A DNA stretch of 64,000 nucleotides from Bacillus sp. RO3 (GCF_012911895.1 NZ_JAAXCV010000031.1:1-64000), one strand, 5' to 3'; positions 52,094 to 60,749 are shown, counted from the first letter of the stretch. A program made the numbers and translations. Notes: generated from the letters alone by a model not told the origin.

Positions 52094-53041
52094 TCAAACA
52101 TGAGATACAATCAACTCGACCTGTCCTGCGATCTCCCACGTCTTGACATCCGCCGGTAAAATGAAGTGATCTCCTTTTGTAAGACAGTATTCCTCTCCAT
52201 GGACTTTCAGCATTCCCTTTCCGTTCAATACACTCGCCAGCTGAAATGGCTGGTCCTGGAGAAATGCCGCATGTCCGTCTACTTGCCATTTGTATACGGT
52301 GAAGTAGTCCGTTTCCACAAATTTAGTGAACTCGACTCCTTCACGCTTTTCCACAACTGGCTCAACCGCTTCACACCTGTGTGGAATCGTCGTCACTTCA
52401 ATGGATTGATTGATATGCAGTTCCCTCGTATTGCCTGCCGCATCTTTACGGTCGTAGTCATAGACACGATAGGTCGTATCTGAACTTTGCTGTGTTTCAA
52501 GGACCAACGTTCCTTTGCAAAGGGCATGGATCGTACCACTTGGGACATAGAAGAAGTCACCAGGCTTCACAGGCACCCGGCGGAGGAGCTCACTCCATTT
52601 CCCCCTTTCAATCATGGAAATGAATTCTTCCTTCGTTTGAGCTGTGTGACCGAAGATCATTTCAGCATCTTCTTCGCAATCAATGATATACCAGCACTCC
52701 GTTTTACCCAGTTCACCGTTTTCATGTTCATGTGCGTAGGCATCATCCGGATGTACCTGAACAGAAAGATCTGCGCTCGCGTCTAATATTTTCTTTAACA
52801 GTGGAAACACGGGGGAAGGATGCTTGCCGAAAAGCTCACGATGTTCTTTCCAAAGCTCACCAATGGTCCTCCCTGCAAACTCTCCGTTGATTACGGTACT
52901 CTGCCCATTGGGATGTCCGGATATAGCCCAACACTCACCTGTTTGATCAGATGGAATATCGTAGTTAAATCGCTCTTTTAAAGCCGTACCTCCCCATATT
53001 CTCTCTTGAAATACGGGTTGTAGAAATAGTGGCTGGTTCAT
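52094..53041 (-). CDS. manA: Mannose-6-phosphate isomerase, class I
   Basis: A 315-residue zinc isomerase that interconverts mannose-6-phosphate and fructose-6-phosphate. Visible motifs: LQPVFQERIWGGTALKERF, LSVQVHPDDAYAHEHENGEL (zinc ligands) and FFYVPSGTIHAL. It should link mannose released in the locus to glycolysis. GAGGGTATC precedes the ATG. The 248 bp before it holds its promoter region and the GH85 terminator. Confidence 0.93.
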   Translation of the reverse strand: MNQPLFLQPVFQERIWGGTALKERFNYDIPSDQTGECWAISGHPNGQSTVINGEFAGRTIGELWKEHRELFGKHPSPVFPLLKKILDASADLSVQVHPDDAYAHEHENGELGKTECWYIIDCEEDAEMIFGHTAQTKEEFISMIERGKWSELLRRVPVKPGDFFYVPSGTIHALCKGTLVLETQQSSDTTYRVYDYDRKDAAGNTRELHINQSIEVTTIPHRCEAVEPVVEKREGVEFTKFVETDYFTVYKWQVDGHAAFLQDQPFQLASVLNGKGMLKVHGEEYCLTKGDHFILPADVKTWEIAGQVELIVSHV

Positions 53042-53233
53042 GATACCCTCCTTATTCAGTTGTTCTTATTCACGTAATCCAGGGAAGCTATCTCTTGATG
53101 CCTGGCATATATGTTTTGACAATCAATCAGACAGATGTTGATCATCGGTAGTGCCGTATTCCGTATGACCGCTTCCCTTCAAGCTTCTTTGTCACTACTT
53201 TTCTTTTAAACTTGAATAACCTAATCTCACCTA

Positions 53234-53265
53234 TAAAAAGGCCAAAATCGACAGGCGATTTTGGC
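53234..53265 (-). terminator. Terminator of the GH85 gene
   Basis: GCCAAAATCG and CGATTTTGGC form a perfect 10-bp stem followed by CTTTTTATAG on the minus strand. Confidence 0.9.
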
Positions 53266-53289
53266 AGATTGATATTCTACTAAAGTGAT

Positions 53290-55908
53290 TTAAAATCCAT
53301 AAATCTCCAGCTCATAAATACGTGCAGCTTGGTCTCCTGTTTGAGTAGGCTCGTTTATGGATAAACGAACGAAGCGAGCTTCCGTTACAGCTGTCGTATG
53401 CTCTGATACAGCCGCCTGATTATCATCCACTCCTACGTTCTCTTGCCACGTTTCTCCATCCATACTCGTCTCGATGACAAAGGATTTCGTATTAAACGCC
53501 GGGGATTCTCCTCCTGCTTCAGCATGCTTCACGATGAATTTGGATAGATGGTAGGTTTCTCCCAAGTCAACAACCATCCACTGATCCGTACCATGGGCAC
53601 ACCATTTACTGTTATTCTCCACTTTCCCATCAACAGCTTTGTCTGCCCCTTCACTTGGAGCACAGGCGCCACCTGATTCAGTCCCTTGATTCAAGGCGAC
53701 ATTTCTAGTCGCATCCGCGTCTTCAGAAACGTAAATATAAGCTTGTTTCGTCATGACATCTTCACCCGATGTATTTCGAGCCGTCAAGGTTACGGAAAAT
53801 ACCCCCTCCACGGGATAGTGAACGACAGGGTTCTCCTCTGAACTCACTTGGGGCTGACCGCCTTCGAACTGCCATTCCCACTCTTCCGTTACTTCAGAAG
53901 CTTCACTAAAGAACTGCACCTTATCTCCCGGTCGTATAACCGTTTGATCCACCCGAAAGTCTGCTTCCGGTTTCGGGTAAGCTGGCCAGTCCACCATGAC
54001 GACACTGCCTTCCCCTCTTACAAGCTCCTCACTGACTGGTACCACCTCATACGAAGTAGTTGCTTCTTTTCCATTCCTTTTCAAGTCATTCAAGGCAAGA
54101 ACATGGTTCGGGGTTGCCCCTACCCACTCCCTGGAGCCATCGGAATGAAGTCTGTACACCTCATACTGTTTCACTTCATCCCTCTCATTCCATGCCAACC
54201 GGACATCTGCATATACCGCATCAGTGAAATGAATGTGAGAGATCTCAAGCCCCGTTGGCTTCTTCGGCTTCTCTTGTTCTTCGTTATCGTTGTAAATCTT
54301 GATTTCTCCAATATGGATTTCATAGTCACCAGGTTCGTTCACTTTATCGAAGTGAAGGGAAACGGCAGAAAGATGTTGTCCCTTAAACTTCGTCAGGTCA
54401 AACGTTTGTGTGACCCAACCTCCCCGACTCTCCTTAGTCACTTCCATCAATGAAGTCTTATCCTGACCAAAGTCCAGTTGCACGTCCATCTCCGGATTCG
54501 TTTCATCCGTTTTGTACGTAATCGAAAACTTCGTGTCTTGGGTCATCTCCACATCTGTTTCATAAAGGGACAGGGTTGTCTTACTGGTCTCATCACGCGT
54601 TCCATGAACGTTCAATGAGCTTCCACCATAGTAAGACGTACTCCAATCAAAGGTTGGGTTTAATAATTCCCCTTCCCCTGTCACGTTCCAACGCCAAGTC
54701 GGTAAAATGTCTTGGAGACTTCGGTTATGCCACTCCTGTTCAGATGACTTCTCCCCGTCAATGGCGAAAAATTCTCCACTCCCCGTATTGAAATTCGTCG
54801 TGAACGGAAGCGACTGGATCGTTGTCTTTTCAGTGAAATGACGCGAAATTCCTGGCCAGTTCACTTCAGGGTCCCCTGTCCAAAACGCTTCTTCTTTTTG
54901 ATAAAACTCATTCATCGCACTTGATGATTTAAAAGCCCAATCCGGGCGATAAATACCCAGGGACGTCCAAAGAGAACCATCTCCTTTGACTAAGTTGTCC
55001 CACTTTACAGAGGTCTGAGTACCATTGGCTTCCACATCTATTCCTGCATACAAATCATAAGGAGATCGTCCGATTTCCAATGCCTTTTCATACGACCGTT
55101 CCTGACTTCCACCCCTCCACCAGAAATTCAGGAACATACTGTCGGACACACGTCGGTCCTTATCCTGCAGGAAGTACGTGTTCTCATCGGTCAAATAGTT
55201 CTGCCAATTAATAGCGCCTGATTTCACCATGGAGTCATACCACATAATCTCAAAGTCCGTCGGCTTATTTTCCTGAAGATAGAGAAGGAACTCTTGCATC
55301 TTCTCCGCTTGTTCCCTGTCCCCACCCTCGGTCTCCTGATTGATAAACCATCCGTCAAATCCATAGTAATCCGCCACTTCAAGCAATTTGTCGGCAGCAG
55401 GGAACGAGCCATCCTCCCGCTGTGTCAACATTTGGTCCACCCACTCTTCTTTTCCGCCATACACTTTCGGCGGGAAGAAGACATTCCCTAAGATGGGTAC
55501 ACCGTTCCGGTGAGAAGCATCAATCACATCCGCACTCGGGGGCACGATGATCCCTTCCCCGGAAGATCCTGCCCAGTACACCATTACGTCTACATATTGC
55601 CAAAAGGCAAATGTATTCGCATAAAACTCCTTACCTCCTTGAGAAGGTACACCGCTCGTCTGAGGGTTTAAAGCAGATAAAGCTACAACGCGTGCAGAAT
55701 TGTTACTGTCATTTGACTCCACCCGCTCCGCCAGAGGAACCATGGACCTGTTGTAGGCTGCGTCCGGATCCTGCTCAGGAGACCATTCCAGGAGGTCTTC
55801 CGGATACCAATGAGAAGAAGTGGGACCTTCCGCCAAAACTGCCATGGGAAAAAGAAACAAAACAAAAAACATGAGACTTCCAACAATCCTTTTGTGACCG
55901 TTCTTCAT
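53290..55908 (-). CDS. Secreted GH85 endo-beta-N-acetylglucosaminidase
   Basis: An 872-residue extracellular ENGase that should cut the GlcNAc-beta-1,4-GlcNAc core of N-glycans on proteins. Signal peptide at about 1-27 (SLMFFVLFLFPMAVLA), GH85 domain about 30-380 with WFINQE (catalytic Asn190 and Glu192), then beta-sandwich domains, a PKD-like domain (about 660-740, FRVDQTVIRPGDKVQFFSEA) and a C-terminal F5/8-type C (CBM32-like) domain (about 745-872). No cell-wall anchor is seen. ATG 55908 is preferred to GTG 55920, which touches GGAGG. It is monocistronic, with a cre box upstream and a terminator downstream. Confidence 0.92.
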   Translation of the reverse strand: MKNGHKRIVGSLMFFVLFLFPMAVLAEGPTSSHWYPEDLLEWSPEQDPDAAYNRSMVPLAERVESNDSNNSARVVALSALNPQTSGVPSQGGKEFYANTFAFWQYVDVMVYWAGSSGEGIIVPPSADVIDASHRNGVPILGNVFFPPKVYGGKEEWVDQMLTQREDGSFPAADKLLEVADYYGFDGWFINQETEGGDREQAEKMQEFLLYLQENKPTDFEIMWYDSMVKSGAINWQNYLTDENTYFLQDKDRRVSDSMFLNFWWRGGSQERSYEKALEIGRSPYDLYAGIDVEANGTQTSVKWDNLVKGDGSLWTSLGIYRPDWAFKSSSAMNEFYQKEEAFWTGDPEVNWPGISRHFTEKTTIQSLPFTTNFNTGSGEFFAIDGEKSSEQEWHNRSLQDILPTWRWNVTGEGELLNPTFDWSTSYYGGSSLNVHGTRDETSKTTLSLYETDVEMTQDTKFSITYKTDETNPEMDVQLDFGQDKTSLMEVTKESRGGWVTQTFDLTKFKGQHLSAVSLHFDKVNEPGDYEIHIGEIKIYNDNEEQEKPKKPTGLEISHIHFTDAVYADVRLAWNERDEVKQYEVYRLHSDGSREWVGATPNHVLALNDLKRNGKEATTSYEVVPVSEELVRGEGSVVMVDWPAYPKPEADFRVDQTVIRPGDKVQFFSEASEVTEEWEWQFEGGQPQVSSEENPVVHYPVEGVFSVTLTARNTSGEDVMTKQAYIYVSEDADATRNVALNQGTESGGACAPSEGADKAVDGKVENNSKWCAHGTDQWMVVDLGETYHLSKFIVKHAEAGGESPAFNTKSFVIETSMDGETWQENVGVDDNQAAVSEHTTAVTEARFVRLSINEPTQTGDQAARIYELEIYGF

Positions 55909-56005
55909 TCCTTTACTCACCCTCCACCATTTAATGTTGATTCACATCCTTACTGCCTCGTTCCAACCTCCCCCCTTTTCGAATGGAAACCACCAATCCC
56001 AACTA

Positions 56006-56019
56006 TGTTAACGCTTTCA
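56006..56019 (-). promoter_or_regulatory. cre site of the GH85 gene
   Basis: TGAAAGCGTTAACA on the minus strand fits the CcpA consensus TGWAARCGYTWNCW at every position. It lies about 100 bp before the start codon, near the likely promoter, so glucose repression is expected. Confidence 0.75.
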
Positions 56020-56130
56020 ATAGTGAGAAAAGCAGATTGATTAGATTTAATTTAGTCGAGACGCATATAGGAATCAATCACTCTGGAGAATGTTGTAAAG
56101 TATGAACAGTGAATCTTTACATTTTACAGT

Positions 56131-56174
56131 GGGACAGGGGGGCCAGGGGGACAGGGGGACAGGTTCCTTGTCCC
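56131..56174 (+). repeat. REP-like palindrome copy N with internal duplication
   Basis: The last 27 bp (56148-56174) are a full copy. The preceding 17 bp repeat its GGGACAGGGG start, so the element carries a partial tandem duplication. Confidence 0.75.
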
Positions 56175-56185
56175 AGAATTCAAAT

Positions 56186-56217
56186 AAAGACGAGGGGAAA
56201 TCATCCCCTCGTCTTTT
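56186..56217. terminator. Hairpin, 56.2 kb
   Basis: AAAGACGAGGGGA/TCCCCTCGTCTTT perfect stem with 6-nt loop and T-rich ends on both strands. No gene ends here, so it is probably a leftover terminator. Confidence 0.7.
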
Positions 56218-56244
56218 CCTCTCGGCAGTTCCCCCCATCCTATC

Positions 56245-56320
56245 TTAATTAAACGACCGTTTAACCCTCTTAATCGCACAAGCGGAAGGCTTTGGACTTT
56301 CTAATCAAACGTTTGTTTAA
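56245..56320. repeat. AAACGTTTGTTTAA repeat, copy 3
   Basis: Box 1 TTAATTAAACGACCGTTTAA (56245-56264) is followed by CCCTCTTAAT and box 2 TAATCAAACGTTTGTTTAA (56302-56320). The order REP-like copy, hairpin, box 1, box 2 matches the 25.3-25.5 kb region. Confidence 0.65.
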
Positions 56321-56325
56321 ACATT

Positions 56326-56352
56326 GGGACACAGGGACAGGTCCCTTGTCCC
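56326..56352 (+). repeat. REP-like palindrome copy O
   Basis: Full 27-bp copy, identical to L1 at 25727-25753, directly after repeat-family-2 copy 3. Confidence 0.85.
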
Positions 56353-56397
56353 AGAAAAAGAGATGATCAGATTAATAAAGACTACTCATCTCATAGA

Positions 56398-56428
56398 AAG
56401 AAGCACGGGCAAAGTCCCGTGCTTCTTT
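56398..56428. terminator. Hairpin, 56.4 kb
   Basis: AAAGAAGCACGGG/CCCGTGCTTCTTT perfect 13-bp stem. Again no gene ends here. Confidence 0.65.
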
Positions 56429-56535
56429 GAGATCATGGTAGAGGTAAGCGTGTCTCTCTCATGACGGAGCAAACAGTCCTTCCATCTTTTTCGATTAACG
56501 TAAAGAGAAAAGGGAAGGAAAGATTCTTATTATAG

Positions 56536-56745
56536 CGATTGGAATTGTCCGTTAGAATGGCTGATGCTTGGAATAAACTGTATGCGGTTCATAGCAGTAG
56601 TTCAAACTGGTATAACACAGGAGGTATGAAAGACCAGTTTGATTGCCATGCTACCTATGCCAGGACAAAAAGCCGCTGGAATTTAGAGCCTTCAAGGCCT
56701 AATGTCAGCTATGCGGAAACCGTTGCTAAAGCGTGTAATCCATAA
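56536..56745 (+). pseudogene. C-terminal remnant of a DUF2599 protein
   Basis: About 69 codons encode a DUF2599-type domain: ADAWNKLYAVHSSSSNWYNT, GGMKDQFDCHATYARTKSRW and NLEPSRPNV, ending ETVAKACNP. Members are normally secreted and longer; here the N-terminal part and signal peptide are missing, and an in-frame TAG stands just upstream of the domain's first strand (LELSV). A short form from TTG 56539 or ATG 56557 is possible, but no good ribosome-binding site is present. The native terminator follows. Confidence 0.55.
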
Positions 56746-56780
56746 ATCAATCAACTTTACTCTAAGCGAATGAATAGAAG

Positions 56781-56810
56781 AGCCGGGGACCACTAGTGGT
56801 CCCCGGCTTT
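56781..56810 (+). terminator. Terminator after the DUF2599 remnant
   Basis: AGCCGGGGACCACTAGTGGTCCCCGGCT, a perfect 14-bp stem without loop spacer, followed by TT; it also works on the other strand. Confidence 0.8.
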
Positions 56811-56834
56811 ATTACATACTTTAGTGTGAATCGT

Positions 56835-56861
56835 GGGACAGGGTGCCTGTCCCCACGTCCC
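56835..56861 (-). repeat. REP-like palindrome copy P
   Basis: Full 27-bp copy, identical to M2, ending 3 bp from the 3' end of the zinc-ribbon membrane protein gene. Confidence 0.85.
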
Positions 56862-56864
56862 ATC

Positions 56865-58046
56865 TCACCTCAATTGATCGATAAGCGGGTAGCCATACCG
56901 TATGTCGACTATTTTTTGTGCACGGTATTTTCCTTGATAGAAATCGACGTACAGTTGAAAGGGGATATCGTCGTGTTTTTTTCCTTTTGTATCCTTTAGT
57001 ACAGCCGTGCCTGTCACTAAGAAAATCCCTGATTGTTGGAGATTGATGTTTTCCTCCCGTGTCATGGTAGCTTCCATGTCCTTACTATCGACAAACTTAA
57101 ATCCATCTATTTTTATTTGTTCTTCGACCGATTCCTCTGCCGCTTCCATCGCCCTCTCCCTATTATCCTCATAGGCATTGAGAACCGCCTGCTCGGGGGA
57201 AACCTCAAGCATCTTCACCATAAAAACAATCACTACAACTGCCGCCACCAAAGAGACAAGAGGATTTCGTTTAATGATAAGATTCATTTGATGAAATGTC
57301 CTTCGAACCACGGGGTGTTGCAGTCCTCTGCTTAGGGGATGCGTGTTACTAGTAGACCCGCCTTGATTATGAAGGGTACTACCGGATACAGGACGATCTG
57401 AAACCTTCTTGCCGCAGCTGGCACAGTAACGGGAATTCCTCTCTACCTTGTGACCACAATCAGAGCAGTAATTCACTTTACCATCCTCTCCATAGCTGTT
57501 TTCAACAGGCTTCTCAGAACTATTCTGAGTCTGTGACCTTACCTCTTTTAATTTAGAAAAAGTATAGGATGCTAAGTGGTTCAGGTATTTTTCCATTACT
57601 GGGTATTTATGTAACATAAGGAGTGAAAAGAGCGCCAGAAACATCCCGCTTTTTAATGAAGTATCCATCTCTGCATAGTTATAGAAAAGGTAATAATTGA
57701 TATAATTCAAGATTGTTAGAACGGATAAGATTGTGACCAGTTTTACATAAGACGAGTACCTCTGCTTTTTCACCATCCGATACATCGTTATGCTGATCAG
57801 GATGGGCAATGCAATGGAAAGCGTGCCAAAAATAAAGTGCATATTCAAGGTAATCGATCCCCATATACCGTATCCAAAGTCATAGATGAGGGGAAGTCGA
57901 AACGTGCTAAAGACCACTCCTAAAAATGAAAAAGTATCCAAAATCAATGAGGCTTCCTCTGTATACGTTTCATACCACGGAAGAAAGCACGAAAGAAACA
58001 ATAAAGAAAGAGCTGTGTATTGGATCGTTTTCTTCTCAAATTTCAC
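56865..58046 (-). CDS. Zinc-ribbon membrane protein, unknown function
   Basis: A 393-residue protein with four N-terminal membrane helices (about 8-160), a cytoplasmic zinc ribbon (CSDCGHKVERNSRYCASCGK, about 195-215), a further helix (about 262-280) and an extracytoplasmic C-terminal domain (about 285-393) that may belong to the NTF2-like/DUF4878-like class. Function unknown. It starts 31 bp after another zinc-ribbon gene, so they are probably one operon. No clear ribosome-binding site; GGGGGG is 10 bp upstream. Confidence 0.7.
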   Translation of the reverse strand: MKFEKKTIQYTALSLLFLSCFLPWYETYTEEASLILDTFSFLGVVFSTFRLPLIYDFGYGIWGSITLNMHFIFGTLSIALPILISITMYRMVKKQRYSSYVKLVTILSVLTILNYINYYLFYNYAEMDTSLKSGMFLALFSLLMLHKYPVMEKYLNHLASYTFSKLKEVRSQTQNSSEKPVENSYGEDGKVNYCSDCGHKVERNSRYCASCGKKVSDRPVSGSTLHNQGGSTSNTHPLSRGLQHPVVRRTFHQMNLIIKRNPLVSLVAAVVVIVFMVKMLEVSPEQAVLNAYEDNRERAMEAAEESVEEQIKIDGFKFVDSKDMEATMTREENINLQQSGIFLVTGTAVLKDTKGKKHDDIPFQLYVDFYQGKYRAQKIVDIRYGYPLIDQLR

Positions 58047-58076
58047 TGTATGATGACCCCCCTGGAATGTATCACG

Positions 58077-59228
58077 TTATCTATCCTGATTTTTCATGAT
58101 CTCTTCATCTAATTCGGTATAAATATGTTTCCTATACATTTCCTCAAACTCCCCACTATCCTTAAGGGCACCGATAAAGCGATCTAATCGTTCATGTAAA
58201 TCCCTATCTTCTTTAGACAAGGCAAATACAACTAATTGATTCCCGTTCTTTTTATAAGGTTGAGTGTAAAGAAGACTGTCCCCAAAATCGTCTGTATAAT
58301 CAAAGCCCATCAATAGGTCCGCTGCATATTCCCTGTAGCTGGTTTCACTTCCCAGGTTTTGCCCATCAATGATAAGGGATGAAGATTCAAGGAAAGAATA
58401 CGTCATATTTTCTTCTGCAAAGAAACTCTCAAGAATTTCCTTTTCAAAGGTATTCCCTCCAAGTCCTACTGCCACCACATCAGGTATCCTTCCATCGCCT
58501 TCAGAAATGTTCAAATCATGACCATCTTCCTGTTCATGTTCGGTCAATTCTCCTTCTTCAAATTCAGAATATTGATTGAACAATGCCTCTTCATTACTCC
58601 TAATGAACCGTCTGGCCCCGTCACGATCTTCTAAGACAATAGCATCCCGATCTTCAAACATGATATTCAGCGTATAAGGGTTCACATGACGATCATTCAT
58701 GTCTTTTACGACTACTTCTATTAACCCATCCCTCGTATTCTCTCGTTCAAACGTATAGGTAGTATAGTTTTCAATTCTATGTTTGGTCATTTCTCCCGAA
58801 TTTTCATCATGAATCATAAAGCTGACGAAATGACCTTCTTCCTCGTTATACCAGTAGCCATTCAAATCATGAATGCCGTCGCCACTTGTATCTTCTTCCT
58901 CTTCGTCTGGTGACAGACTGGCTTTAGCTTCATGCGAATCTTCATCAAGGGTTTGTTGAACCTTTTCTGCATTGGAAACCTCTCCCTGGCCCTGACTGAT
59001 GATGAGATATGTAGAAATCATTCCTATCAATACGAATGATAGTCCACCAATCAAAAACAGCTTTTTCTTTGAAGGAGCTTTTGTATTCGTTTCTATTCCA
59101 GTCATTGGATCAGTACTTCCCCCTGGGTGATCACTCACCTCTCTTCCGATAACCTCCTCCCCACAATGGGTACAATAATTCGCCTCGCCCTCCAACTGAT
59201 TCCTGCACTTATGACACTTCATGCCCAT
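58077..59228 (-). CDS. Zinc-ribbon protein with membrane helix and binding-protein-like domain
   Basis: A 383-residue protein: N-terminal zinc ribbon (CHKCRNQLEGEANYCTHCGE, 5-24), one membrane helix (about 55-75, KLFLIGGLSFVLIGMISTYL), an acidic linker, a beta-rich domain, and a C-terminal region (about 245-375) with patterns like family 3 solute-binding proteins (LGSETSYREYAADLLMGFDY; KEDRDLHERLDRFIGALKDS). The binding-type domain would be outside while the ribbon is inside, so a sensing role is possible (inference). AAGGAGTAGG precedes the ATG. Confidence 0.7.
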   Translation of the reverse strand: MGMKCHKCRNQLEGEANYCTHCGEEVIGREVSDHPGGSTDPMTGIETNTKAPSKKKLFLIGGLSFVLIGMISTYLIISQGQGEVSNAEKVQQTLDEDSHEAKASLSPDEEEEDTSGDGIHDLNGYWYNEEEGHFVSFMIHDENSGEMTKHRIENYTTYTFERENTRDGLIEVVVKDMNDRHVNPYTLNIMFEDRDAIVLEDRDGARRFIRSNEEALFNQYSEFEEGELTEHEQEDGHDLNISEGDGRIPDVVAVGLGGNTFEKEILESFFAEENMTYSFLESSSLIIDGQNLGSETSYREYAADLLMGFDYTDDFGDSLLYTQPYKKNGNQLVVFALSKEDRDLHERLDRFIGALKDSGEFEEMYRKHIYTELDEEIMKNQDR

Positions 59229-59522
59229 TACCTACTCCTTTCTTCCATTCGTTAAAAACCTATTTCAGTCTGCTCTAATTATTCTTTACAAACCATCCAT
59301 AATGGATCTAAACAGGTCGGTACTCCAAAATGAACCATCCTGCACCTAGTCCAAAAATACCCTAATTCCATTGTATCATCGTGTGAAATAATGGAAACCG
59401 GTGAATGGGAAGAATTTCAAAAAAAAGGGGGTGAAACTGAGTCTATTCTAGGTCATGCGCTGATTGTTGAATCCATCAAGGACACATCGATTAATAGGTG
59501 CTCTCCTCAATTTCCATGCAAT

Positions 59523-59555
59523 AAAAAAGAGAGAATGGACACTTCCCACTCTCTC
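59523..59555 (-). terminator. Terminator downstream of the pRiA4b ORF-3-like gene
   Basis: Minus-strand AGAGAGTGG/CCATTCTCT stem with one bulge followed by TTTTTTATT. No gene is seen in 59229-59651; the short plus-strand frame there lacks support. Confidence 0.65.
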
Positions 59556-59651
59556 AATACTCCCTTTTCCAGTATGACAAATTCAATGATACTCCGGCAT
59601 AAGAAATCACATCCATTACATAGATAAGTTAGAGCAAGGACGGTTCCTGCT

Positions 59652-60749
59652 CTACCCTCTCTTCAACCGCCAATTTACCTCTCTCCTATCAAATTCCTCA
59701 TACCCCTTCATCTCCCCCCACTCCTTAAGGTTGAGATGATCTGGATGGGAGGAATCATGAATGATAGAAAGGAACTCTTCATATCCCGCTTCGCCACCTA
59801 CATCCTCAGGTGGTGCAGTCCCCTCTCCATCTACACAGGTTGGATAATTGACCGTGTAGTCGTGAATGACCTTCTCCACTTCAATGGTATGCTTCCAGTC
59901 ATCGCCAAAGTCATATGTGTAAACGATTGATGCTTTGAGGAAGTGTTTCACCAGTTGACCGGTTTCCATTTTCATCGGGATTTCATCTTCATAAGAGAAG
60001 GCTTCCTCATCACAGACCAGTTTAAGACTCGGACGATCGTATTTTAGAGAACCGTCTTCCTTCTTCTCATAGATCCGGAATTCATGAAGATGACGGTCCT
60101 GCCATGAGAAAGCTGCCTAAAGAACGTTATGCAACTGGGGAAATGTCACGTTCACCGGCACCCTGATCCTCCTCCAGACAGAGTGGTGATCAAGTTCCAG
60201 CGTCACTTTCAGCTGCAACGCATCCGTATGGAAAACAGGTTGACTGGTAAGATCACTCAGATCCTTATACATCATCTCATTAGGATTAAAATAACTATTT
60301 TTCCCGTCCCCAACCAACGTGGAACTGATCCACTTGCTCATTTCCACTTGAACGATTGAGCTCATATCCAGGTAGTCTTCGCCGAAATAAACGGCTTCAC
60401 ATGCTTTATTCAATCTCGCAACCTGTTTTCGGTCTTTCGTTTTGGTAAAAGTATAATCCGACGACGCTTTCAGATACTCTTCGATGACCTCATCTTTCAT
60501 GGATTCAGATTGAAACACTTCACGAATCGCATTCTCAATCACTGGTCCTATATTCTTTTTATCCTTCGCTTTCAATCCATACAGGACTATCGCATAACGG
60601 TTTTTATTATTTACCAGCACCATAAACTTGTGCCTGCCGATTTTCATGGTGTTGGCATGCCAGGATACGATGGGATTTTCTTCTTCGAACTGTTCGGCAG
60701 GAGCAATCTTCAGTTCGTCGAGGAGTTTATTGGTACCTTGGATGAGCAT
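59652..60749 (-). pseudogene. pRiA4b ORF-3-like protein, interrupted by an in-frame TAG
   Basis: One frame of 365 codons carries an N-terminal DUF6933-like domain (MLIQGTNKLLDELKIAPAEQ; NRYAIVLYGLKAKDKK) and a C-terminal pRiA4b ORF-3 domain (LKVTLELDHHSVWRRIRVPV; YTYDFGDDWKHTIEVEK). A single TAG at codon 211 interrupts FPQLHNVL-stop-AAFSWQDRHLHEF, where related proteins have Gln. CAG to TAG is the simplest event. Without it the two parts join without frame change. The short downstream part could restart at an internal ATG (59975). Function of the family is unknown; it occurs on plasmids and mobile DNA. Confidence 0.75.

Larger units (their letters stand above)
55922..56535. other. Intergenic region rich in hairpins and repeats
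   Basis: Outside the cre box, REP-like copies N and O, the second repeat family and two hairpins, I see no gene here. Confidence 0.5.

Noticed and set aside
55315-55335. GTTCCCTGTCCCC inside the GH85 gene
   Set aside because: Single arm only, in a conserved coding region; not a repeat copy.
2578-56861. The GGGACAGG palindromes as a CRISPR array or simple terminators
   Set aside because: They are dispersed, not regularly spaced with unique spacers, and lack T-tails. Separate proper terminators lie beside many of them.
59391-59627. A 78-codon plus-strand frame
   Set aside because: It has no ribosome-binding site, contains the terminator of the minus-strand gene and shows no family pattern.
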